Shown here: one piece after another, positions 54,583-62,120 of the stretch
How positions within the stretch are numbered: the first letter of the stretch is position 1
Layout: each line of letters starts with the position of its first letter
Assembly (NCBI GenBank): GCA_945868805.1
Contig: CAMBMO010000002.1
Coordinates: forward strand, 159,978-223,977
Origin: Singulisphaera sp. GP187
GTDB taxonomy: Bacteria; Planctomycetota; Phycisphaerae; Phycisphaerales; SM1A02
DNA length: 64,000 nt
Direction: 5' to 3'
Position numbers and translations under genes: made by a program
The notes under the pieces: generated by a model
Database searches by the model: none
The model's input: the letters and a program-made list of their open reading frames with translations, nothing else
What the model was told of the DNA's origin: nothing

Positions 54583-55053
54583 TCAGAGTCGGGGTTTTTC
54601 TTGCCTTGCGTCGCCGACTACGCCGCGCGGCAAATTCGCTGCAATCGCGCCGACTTCAGTCATCAAGACCACGAAGTAGACCGCCCCAACTGCCGCTACG
54701 AATTCGCGGGAATCACATGGGGTTCGGGAGTATATCGCGAGGCACAAAACTGGGGTCGCGAGGAGTCGAACCACCGTTCCGGCGAGCCAAATCGTGATCC
54801 AATCGACTGCGGGACGCGGCCGCCAAGGGAGCGTGATGACCCAGCCGAAAATTGCGATCGGCACGACCGCCAGGAATGCGCGAACCGCCATTGACCAGGA
54901 TTCCCAACCCCAGAGTGGCGCGAGGAATCCCCATGCGACCGCGGTCAGCACTCCTGCTGCGGTGAAAGCCGAAAGAACCATCATCCAGGGAATTCGTAGT
55001 GGCGGACCAAACTTGGCGTCGAGGCTCTGATTGGGTTCACTTGGACTTGTCAT
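54583..55053 (-). CDS. AtpI-like membrane protein of the ATP synthase operon
   Basis: 156 residues with about four hydrophobic segments (WMMVLSAFTAAGVLTAVAWG, AVRAFLAVVPIAIFGWVITL, IWLAGTVVRLLATPVLCLAI, FVAAVGAVYFVVLMTEVGAI). AtpI-type proteins are helpers of c-ring assembly and ion import; sequence identity is low, so the assignment rests largely on position before atpB. It overlaps the AtpZ-like gene by 17 bases. Confidence 0.6.
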   Translation of the reverse strand: MTSPSEPNQSLDAKFGPPLRIPWMMVLSAFTAAGVLTAVAWGFLAPLWGWESWSMAVRAFLAVVPIAIFGWVITLPWRPRPAVDWITIWLAGTVVRLLATPVLCLAIYSRTPCDSREFVAAVGAVYFVVLMTEVGAIAANLPRGVVGDARQEKPRL

Positions 55054-55351
55054 TGTGCCCGCCCTTCACTCCCGACCGAGTTGCTTGATCGATACGATCG
55101 AGTGATGCGTTCAGCTTGAGCGCACCTCGAATGAGCGTGTAGGTCGCGACGATCAGCCCGAGCCCGGTTCCGATGAGGGCGCCAACCGTCTCGTCGCCAA
55201 ACCAGATTCCGATTCCCCATCCTAGGAATGCACCCGCCAACATCTCAGTGACGAACTGCCAGCCCAAGCCCATCATTTTCCATCCAATTCGCATCTCCTC
55301 GCTTCCCTGGTCGGAGCGCGAAGGCCTTGGCGATGTCGGGGCGGAATTCAC
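55037..55351 (-). CDS. AtpZ-like ATP synthase operon protein
   Basis: 104 residues with two hydrophobic helices: FVTEMLAGAFLGWGIGIWFG, then ALIGTGLGLIVATYTLIRGA. The spacing (helix, short DETVGA-type loop, helix) is that of AtpZ/AtpQ, a small protein at the head of atp operons. GTG 55351 is the track start; ATG 55294 (MRIGWKMMGLG) is an alternative, since the first 19 residues are Ser/Pro-rich. Divergent from nuoI, 55 bases away. Confidence 0.65.
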   Translation of the reverse strand: MNSAPTSPRPSRSDQGSEEMRIGWKMMGLGWQFVTEMLAGAFLGWGIGIWFGDETVGALIGTGLGLIVATYTLIRGALKLNASLDRIDQATRSGVKGGHNDKSK

Positions 55352-55406
55352 GCCCGCATACTAATTGAGTCCCATCTCTCTGCCGGCGACACTATCCTTT
55401 GGTGCG

Positions 55407-55964
55407 ATGCCCATGCGAGACGATGAAGTAGTCGATGTCACGCCCAAGAAATTGACGTTGGGCGAAAACCTTTTCGTTCCGAGCATCATCAAGGGTCTCG
55501 GCACGACGATGCGCCACCTTGTCGAGAATTTCGGTCGCAACGGCACCAACAAGAAGAACCTGTGGGTCGTGCAGTACCCCGAACAAAAGCGCGACGACCG
55601 ACCTGTCGAAGAGGGCGGTCAGTTTCGACCGACATTCCGCGGTGTTCACAGATTGAACAAGGACGAAGACGGTCGCGTGCGGTGCGTCGCGTGCTTCATG
55701 TGTGCGACGGCGTGCCCTGCTGCGTGCATTCACATCGTCGCAGAAGAGAGCCCCTGGGAAGATCGCGAGAAGTATCCCAAGCAGTTCGACATCGACGAAT
55801 TGCGATGCATCTATTGCGGGATGTGCGAGGAAGCGTGCCCGGTTGATGCGATCGAACTGACTCCGCACTACGAAATCACTGGGATGACGCGCGCCGAGAT
55901 GATTTTCGACAAGTCGAAGTTGCTCGAAGTTTTCGACCAGACCGTCGCTGAAAAGCCCATGTAG
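55407..55964 (+). CDS. nuoI: NADH-quinone oxidoreductase subunit I (NuoI)
   Basis: 185 residues from ATG 55407 (MPMRDDEVVDV); ATG 55413 is also possible. Two 4Fe-4S motifs: CVACFMCATACP and CIYCGMCEEACP, spaced as in NuoI, plus FRGVHRLNKDEDGRVRCVAC and the VDAIELTPHYEI end. NuoI carries clusters N6a/N6b of complex I. No other nuo gene is adjacent, so the gene is a lone copy in this window, divergent from the ATP synthase operon. Confidence 0.88.
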   Translation: MPMRDDEVVDVTPKKLTLGENLFVPSIIKGLGTTMRHLVENFGRNGTNKKNLWVVQYPEQKRDDRPVEEGGQFRPTFRGVHRLNKDEDGRVRCVACFMCATACPAACIHIVAEESPWEDREKYPKQFDIDELRCIYCGMCEEACPVDAIELTPHYEITGMTRAEMIFDKSKLLEVFDQTVAEKPM

Positions 55965-55996
55965 GTGTCTGGATCGGCGGGGCGACGGACGAAGGC

Positions 55997-56044
55997 GGAC
56001 TCGGACAAGGACTCGGACAAGGACTCGGACAAGGACTCGGACAA
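55997..56044. repeat. 12-bp tandem repeat, four copies
   Basis: Four perfect tandem copies of GGACTCGGACAA, 32 bases after the nuoI stop. In the shadow plus-strand frame they would encode SDKD units, but no gene is supported there. Confidence 0.95.
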
Positions 56045-56054
56045 TCAGATCGAG

Positions 56055-56233
56055 ATGGCCGCGAAAAGACCTCCCGGCGCTCAAACATGCTCGATGGGCG
56101 CGCGGACGCCTGCCAGCTCCGCAACTCGCGCAGGAGGATTTTCGACGGCCTACACGGTCAGTGTGGTTCCCTCGCGCAATACGCACACCGTATTGGTCCG
56201 CCGTCTCTGTTTGGGTTCCGTGAGACGAGCCCG
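56055..56233. other. Gene-free stretch between the 12-bp array and the AsmA-like gene
   Basis: About 180 bases in which I found no convincing gene, terminator or promoter. The minus strand has short frames ending VCVLREGTTLTV, which could be the tail of a decayed gene, but no start or longer frame supports that. Confidence 0.4.
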
Positions 56234-59200
56234 CTACTTGCCGAAAAGTTTGCCGATGTCTTTGAGCGTTCCGCCGATGTTCTTGATCCCGTCCTGAATC
56301 TTCTTGCCATCGAGGCTTGACGCGTCGAAGACCAATTTTACCTTGCTCGCAAGTGGCACGGACTTCCCCTGAACTTCGCCAAGCGGTCCAGAGAGCGTGA
56401 TATCGACTTGCATAAGGTCCCCTGGATCGACCGGCAATTTCGAGATCGCATCGCTGAGTTGCTGCATTGTCGATGAGAGCCCAGATGACGCCCCGCCAAT
56501 TGTGCGACCGAGTGACGAAAGCGGATATCGACAGGTAATGGCAATGGCGTAGGGCGGAGTCTTGCAAAGGTCGATGTCGCCCGAGAGTTTCAACTTCTGC
56601 TGCCATTGATCGCCGAACTTCCCTGCCTCCACGCGGAAGTCCGAATACCGCAAAATCCCCTTTCGAACGGTGATGATAAGCGGTTCGATACGCGCTGGAA
56701 TTGTGTCGGACTTCGCGCTTTGCGCGAGCGCGAGAACCCCCAGCACTTGATTGCTCCGTACGACTTCAACATCTCCGACATCGACGCGTGCGTCGAGATC
56801 AAGTGTGCAGAGATTTCCGTCAAGTGGGTACGACGCGCGCGACACATGCAACTGGATCGGTGGCGCGCTACGGATGTCCGCCAAAATCGGATTGAGCGGT
56901 TCCAACAGTCGACGCTGCAAGACCTTGTTGATGGTGAATGTGACTGAGAGCGGATTGGTACTCGAGATGAGGACCACCCCATTTCCGATCTGCACATTCG
57001 CAGCGGCAATCGACAGGTACTGCGACTTGACGGTCGCATCAACGATGGTCGTTGGCAATCCGCTTGCGTCGGTCGCGACTTTCGCATCAACGGTTGCGTC
57101 GAGTTCTGGGCCAAGTGCCTCGACCAATTGCCCGCCTTGACCGCATGCGGCATCAATGATCGCAGTTGCAATCTTGCTCGCTCGCAACTGCGCCGTCCAA
57201 GCGCCAGCGGATGGATCGAAAGCTCCCGACGGATCGGCAAGTCCGCTCCCGCTGGCTTGCGCCGTGAACGAACCCGACTTGACGCCACTGCCTGACATCG
57301 AAATGGTGAGCGAATCAGCCAATCGTGGTGAGCGCGCGGTGAAGTTCGTCGCCGCGAGCCCGACAATCGGTTTGCCCTTCGGCTCGACCTCGATCGGTGC
57401 GAGATCGACCGAAACATCGAACGAGGCGTTCGTCAATCCATTCGCAGGGAGATTGAGCGACTTGAGATGAATGCCTGCATCGATCGAACCGAGCCGTGTC
57501 ACTGCTGAGCTCGCGTCCTTGTTCCCACTCGCCCAATCCGCAAGTGCGAGTGCGAGTGCGCCAGGAAGCTTGACTTGCAATTCGCTTGCTTGCAGTGTGA
57601 GTGGAACTTTGGTCGCGCCGAAGAACGAGCGCAAGTCGCCACTCGCAGCCACAGCGAGAGAGACCGGCCCAGGCGCAGAATCACCTGCTTGAAATGTGCC
57701 ATCGATTCCGACAATGAGTTCTCGATCGAAGGCCACCGATTTGACAGTAAATGCTGTCTTTCCGAGAGCTAATTTCGGTTTGCCCGTTGGTTCGACCGCG
57801 ATCGCGGCAAGATCGAGCCGAAGGTCTGCCGATCCCGTCGTCGTCGCACCGATCGGGAGCGCGAGCGAGTTGATCGTGAATGCCGCGTTGATATCGCCTA
57901 GATTGGTGATCGACTTCGAGAGCGAATCTGATCCTCTGCTCCAACTTGAAATCGCAATCGCGAGCGCGCCCGGAACCTTCACTGCGAGCGTGCTGGACTT
58001 GAGCGAAAGTGGATAGTCCCCCGCGCCAAGAAGCGACCGCAGGTCACCATTGGCATCGAGTACGACCGACAAGGTTCCAGAGCCAGCCGCGCCCACTGTG
58101 AATTCCCCGCTCAATGCAGCTTGCGCGCGTTCTGCCAAACGTGGGCTCTTGACGCTGAGCGCAACCTTGCCGAATGAAAGAGCGGCGCGATTCGGTGGCT
58201 CGATTGAACCTGGTTCCAAGTCGAGATTCATGACGACTGATGCATCGTCCGCCTTCCCCGTCCATTTGAGACTCTCGACAACAAGCGAACCGCCGATTGT
58301 TCGCCCACCGGTGCGCCCAATCAGCTCCTTCCAATCAACGCCCGAGCGAAGCCCAAGCGCCTGCTCGACGATTTCAGTCGGCACATTGAATGTGGCCGTC
58401 GACTTCGCAACGTCGATGTGACCCGTCGCTGGATCTAGGCTTCCCGAAGTTTTTAGCGTGAGCCGTGGCAACGCGACATCGGCGGTGAAGGAATTGGACG
58501 AGCCGCTTCGATTGAATGATCCCTTGATCGAACCCGGACCGACGAGTGTTGCGCTTCCTTCGCCGATATCGAGCATCGTCGCGAGCGTGTCGCCACTCGC
58601 GATTGCGAGGTCAATCGTCGACTGAAAGTTCGCACTCCCGAGATCTGGCAAGCGAATGGTCGTTACGATCGATGCTGCCTCGCGAGAGCCATTCAGCGCG
58701 ACCGTCAGAATCTTCGACTGCAACTGCGCGTCCAAGCCACCGATCGAGCCGTCCGAGTTCGTTGTGATCGTTGCGCTCGCGACAACTCCTCGCAGACTTC
58801 CTCCGCGAACCAATCCTGGAGCCATCGCGAGATCGATGCGATCCGCCGAGATCTTTGCATTGATCGTCGCGGGAAGGACTCGCCCAGCCGAGTTCGCAGT
58901 CCAGCTTCCTTCGATAGCTCCGACTTGCAGAGCGATTCGCGCTGGTGAATCGAGTGCGACCGCGGGACCGGCAAAGTGCGCGACCAGCGACGGTGCGACA
59001 GTCAGCGCGCAGTCAATCGGCTTCGTCGAAAAACCACTCTTCGTCCAAGCGATATCCGTCTTCACTTCCGTCGCGCTGAGTACGAGCTTGAGTGTTGCCG
59101 TACCGGCCTCCACCGTTCCATCGTTGCTCACGTTCGCGGCAATGGTTGTGACCGCGCACTCCGCCAGGAGATTGCGCGTTTGCGCATCAAGCCATGGAAG

Positions 59201-60760
59201 CGTCGCGAGCACGACAGGCGCGATCTGCACCGATCCCCTCGCGCGCGCTGAATCGATGGCGAGCCCGCCTGCATCGACAAGTCCGCTGATGACCTGATCG
59301 ACCACCAGAGCCGATCCATCAATAGAAGACTGCACCCGAATGTTGACGGCCGACATCGGATCACTCGTCTGAACCGCAATCGTGGTCGCGCCAATTGCGA
59401 GCGAGACCATCGACGAAACCGAAAGCGACATCGGTGCGACCGAAATGTTCGCGTTCACGCGCGCATCCTTCCAGGGCAGCACTGCGGCACCTCCAAACAA
59501 GACCGGAAGAGTGATTGCGTTTCCTTCGATCGTGACTGCGACTGGCGCGGAAATCTTGAGGGATGGTGGCACGAGCGCGGGATCGACTTGCGCACTGATC
59601 GAGAGTCGATCAATCGTCGCCAGATCGCCGCTCTCCGACAGCGCACCTGACGCATTGAACGCAAACTTCTGCGCGAAGATTTCCGCACCGCCCTTGCGAC
59701 CGTCGAGTGTGATCGTCGCGTTCAGATTCGGACCGAGATCACGCGCGGCATCGAGCGGCGCCGGCAAGTACGGCGCAAGCGCGGACGTTGGAAGGTTGAC
59801 GACAGAGATTGACCCCGCGACGGATCGCTTCGCGGCAGCAAGCGGATTCGCCGCGTTCAAATCAATCGTTGCCTGCGCAGATTCGCCAGTTGGAAGTTGG
59901 ATGACCGTATGCGCCATAACCCGCACTGCATCAGCGATCTTCGTCGAAGAGACCTTGAGAGAGATCGATTCCACTTCAAGGGGAATTCCCACCGCTGGAA
60001 TCGCGAGCGCACTCGCCCGAAAGTCGAGATCGACAGACGCCACTGCCACATCAACGGAACCATCGGCGGCGAATAACCCGTCGATGCGTCCATCGAGAGC
60101 GAGCGATCCAACTTTCTCCCCGACTTTCGTTCCAGATGCAAACGAAGCGCGAATAGCCAAATTCTCGACCGCGACCTTCCCCTTGAAGTCTGTAACTTCG
60201 ATGCGCGGGCCACTCTGCGAACTCGTCGCGACGAACTGAAGCGATGTGATCTCGACGACAAGGCCGCGCAATGTCTCTGCGAGCGACCCACTTGTCGACT
60301 GTGGCTTCGCGACAACCGGTGAAGTTGCGGACGCGTCGACAGGAACTTGAAAGAGTTCCGTCAGCGAGAAAGTGCCGTCGGGTCGATAGACCGTCGCGAT
60401 CGATCCCAAAATCGTGAGGTGTGGAGCTTCACTCCCACGTGCGAGCCCAATCAGGCCGTTGTTGGCGGTGACATCGACCCTGATCGACGCGCCGTCCTTC
60501 CCCTTGACTGCGAACCCGCGAATGACCTGTGGTCCAGACCAGGAGAGCGAGAGATCCGAAATCGAAACCTCGCCTTGCACCATAGGTTGGACGGCGCCCG
60601 TAATGAGACTCCGACCGATCGAACCGGAGAGGATCGTCGGCAAGAACCCAACGATGACGGCGATCGCGACAATTGAAACGGCGACGCCGATCAATCCACG
60701 ACGAAGCCACTTTCGACGAGACGGCGTAGCCGACGATTCCGGATTTCCATTCGGTTCCAT
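56234..60760 (-). CDS. AsmA/TamB-like giant periplasmic-spanning protein with internal repeats
   Basis: 1508 residues. Basic N-terminus, one membrane helix (RGLIGVAVSIVAIAVIVGFL, residues 22-41), then a beta-rich chain with AsmA-like opening VQGEVSISDLSLSWSGPQVI and an end domain of DUF3971-like look. Residues from about 860 hold repeats of about 155 residues: DANGDLRSLLGAGDYPLSLK recurs as ASGDLRSFFGATKVPLTLQA; VKVPGALAIAISSW recurs as VKLPGALALALADW; IAVEPTGKPKLALG recurs as IEVEPKGKPIVGLA. The family is that of inner-membrane-anchored proteins bridging to the outer membrane. Start ATG 60760. Confidence 0.72.
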   Translation of the reverse strand: MEPNGNPESSATPSRRKWLRRGLIGVAVSIVAIAVIVGFLPTILSGSIGRSLITGAVQPMVQGEVSISDLSLSWSGPQVIRGFAVKGKDGASIRVDVTANNGLIGLARGSEAPHLTILGSIATVYRPDGTFSLTELFQVPVDASATSPVVAKPQSTSGSLAETLRGLVVEITSLQFVATSSQSGPRIEVTDFKGKVAVENLAIRASFASGTKVGEKVGSLALDGRIDGLFAADGSVDVAVASVDLDFRASALAIPAVGIPLEVESISLKVSSTKIADAVRVMAHTVIQLPTGESAQATIDLNAANPLAAAKRSVAGSISVVNLPTSALAPYLPAPLDAARDLGPNLNATITLDGRKGGAEIFAQKFAFNASGALSESGDLATIDRLSISAQVDPALVPPSLKISAPVAVTIEGNAITLPVLFGGAAVLPWKDARVNANISVAPMSLSVSSMVSLAIGATTIAVQTSDPMSAVNIRVQSSIDGSALVVDQVISGLVDAGGLAIDSARARGSVQIAPVVLATLPWLDAQTRNLLAECAVTTIAANVSNDGTVEAGTATLKLVLSATEVKTDIAWTKSGFSTKPIDCALTVAPSLVAHFAGPAVALDSPARIALQVGAIEGSWTANSAGRVLPATINAKISADRIDLAMAPGLVRGGSLRGVVASATITTNSDGSIGGLDAQLQSKILTVALNGSREAASIVTTIRLPDLGSANFQSTIDLAIASGDTLATMLDIGEGSATLVGPGSIKGSFNRSGSSNSFTADVALPRLTLKTSGSLDPATGHIDVAKSTATFNVPTEIVEQALGLRSGVDWKELIGRTGGRTIGGSLVVESLKWTGKADDASVVMNLDLEPGSIEPPNRAALSFGKVALSVKSPRLAERAQAALSGEFTVGAAGSGTLSVVLDANGDLRSLLGAGDYPLSLKSSTLAVKVPGALAIAISSWSRGSDSLSKSITNLGDINAAFTINSLALPIGATTTGSADLRLDLAAIAVEPTGKPKLALGKTAFTVKSVAFDRELIVGIDGTFQAGDSAPGPVSLAVAASGDLRSFFGATKVPLTLQASELQVKLPGALALALADWASGNKDASSAVTRLGSIDAGIHLKSLNLPANGLTNASFDVSVDLAPIEVEPKGKPIVGLAATNFTARSPRLADSLTISMSGSGVKSGSFTAQASGSGLADPSGAFDPSAGAWTAQLRASKIATAIIDAACGQGGQLVEALGPELDATVDAKVATDASGLPTTIVDATVKSQYLSIAAANVQIGNGVVLISSTNPLSVTFTINKVLQRRLLEPLNPILADIRSAPPIQLHVSRASYPLDGNLCTLDLDARVDVGDVEVVRSNQVLGVLALAQSAKSDTIPARIEPLIITVRKGILRYSDFRVEAGKFGDQWQQKLKLSGDIDLCKTPPYAIAITCRYPLSSLGRTIGGASSGLSSTMQQLSDAISKLPVDPGDLMQVDITLSGPLGEVQGKSVPLASKVKLVFDASSLDGKKIQDGIKNIGGTLKDIGKLFGK

Positions 60761-60782
60761 AGTGAGCCGAACATTCTATAGA

Positions 60783-61994
60783 TCAATCCACCAGCACACC
60801 CTTCGGCGCGACCTGTCCAAGCATTCGCTCGAGTGCCACGCGTGCATACTTGCGCGCGTCGGGATGCACTCGGATTTCGTTCACGACTCTCCCCTGCGCC
60901 AGCTCATCCAGAACCCACGCGAGGTGCTGCTGGTCGATGCGGTACATCGTCGTGCACAAACACTGGCAACCGGAGAGCATTTCGACGCTGACACCACGTT
61001 CTGACGCCGCACGCGCGAGACGAGTCACGAGATGAACCTCTGTCGCCACAGCGAATCTCGCACCGACCTTCGCGCGCTCAATCGTCTGGATGATGTACTC
61101 GGTCGATCCCGACAAATCGGACTCGTCGACGACCTCCTGCGAACACTCGGGATGCACCAAGACCGTCGTCCCATCCTTGCGCGCGCGAATCGCGTCGACG
61201 TGCTCGGGCCGGAACAATTTGTGAACGCTGCAGTGCCCCGCCCACAGAATGACTTCCGCCGCACAGAGCGCTTGCGCGGTCGCGCCCCCGAGTCCGCCTT
61301 GTTTGCGCGGGTCCCACAACACAGTTTGCGCCGGCTTCTTCGTTTTCGCAGAGTCGACCTCGGTCACCAGTCCGCGCGCGTGTGCGGTGTTGCGACCAAG
61401 ATGCTGGTCAGGCAGAAAGAAAACCTTGACGCGCTCGCCACGTTCGCGACGCACATCCCCACCCGCGAGAGCCCATTCGAAGACTTGCTTGGCATTCGAA
61501 CTCGTACAGCACGCTCCGCCATTTTTCCCGACGAATGCTTTGATCGCCGCGCTCGAATTGACATACGTGACCGGGATCACTCGCCACTTCGTCGATCCCG
61601 CATGCTTCTTGATCGCGCCATGAATCGCATCCCACGCTTCGACGGCATCTTCGTATGCAGCCATGTCCGCCATCGAGCATCCTGCGCCAAGATCCGGCAG
61701 AACGACTCGGACCGAATCATCAGTCAGCACATCCGCAGTCTCTGCCATGAAGTGCACGCCACAAAAGACGATGAACTCGGTTGCGCGCAACTTCGCTTGC
61801 TCCGCCGCGGTCTGACTCAACTTCAGACTGTCTCCGATGAAATCCGCGTGCTGGATGACTTCGTCTTGCTGATAATGATGCCCCAGAATCATCAAGCGAT
61901 CGCCGAGTTCGCGTTTTCGACCGCGGATCATCTCCGCAAGAGCGTTCTCGCTCGCGTCGCGGTACCGCGCTGGAATTTCCGGTTGCCACTGCAT
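60783..61994 (-). CDS. nadA: Quinolinate synthase NadA
   Basis: 403 residues from ATG 61994 (MQWQPEIPARYRD); the track start 62078 adds 28 weakly supported residues. Second step of de novo NAD synthesis, joining iminoaspartate and dihydroxyacetone phosphate. Conserved: ILGHHYQQDEVIQHADFIGD, the cluster cysteines in FCGVHFMAETA, WAGHCSVHKLF and SGCQCLC, plus AGCSMADMAAYE, TYVNSSAAIKAF, CTSSNAKQVF and FLPDQHLGRNTA. nadB and nadC are not adjacent. Divergent from the propeller gene; 22 bases separate it from the AsmA-like gene. Confidence 0.95.
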   Translation of the reverse strand: MQWQPEIPARYRDASENALAEMIRGRKRELGDRLMILGHHYQQDEVIQHADFIGDSLKLSQTAAEQAKLRATEFIVFCGVHFMAETADVLTDDSVRVVLPDLGAGCSMADMAAYEDAVEAWDAIHGAIKKHAGSTKWRVIPVTYVNSSAAIKAFVGKNGGACCTSSNAKQVFEWALAGGDVRRERGERVKVFFLPDQHLGRNTAHARGLVTEVDSAKTKKPAQTVLWDPRKQGGLGGATAQALCAAEVILWAGHCSVHKLFRPEHVDAIRARKDGTTVLVHPECSQEVVDESDLSGSTEYIIQTIERAKVGARFAVATEVHLVTRLARAASERGVSVEMLSGCQCLCTTMYRIDQQHLAWVLDELAQGRVVNEIRVHPDARKYARVALERMLGQVAPKGVLVD

Positions 61995-62120
61995 CCAATC
62001 AATGTTATCTCCGCAAATTCGCCGACTTGCACGAATATGAAACTCATTCCGTCGGAAAGTATCGAATTCGCTTGGCATTTGTCCGTCGATATGCGATCAT
62101 CCGAAGCCCAAGTTGGTCGC

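Noticed and set aside
55392-56606. 404-residue minus-strand ORF covering nuoI
   Set aside because: Its sequence is repetitive (VRVLVRVLVRV from the 12-bp array) and opposes the real NuoI iron-sulfur motifs.
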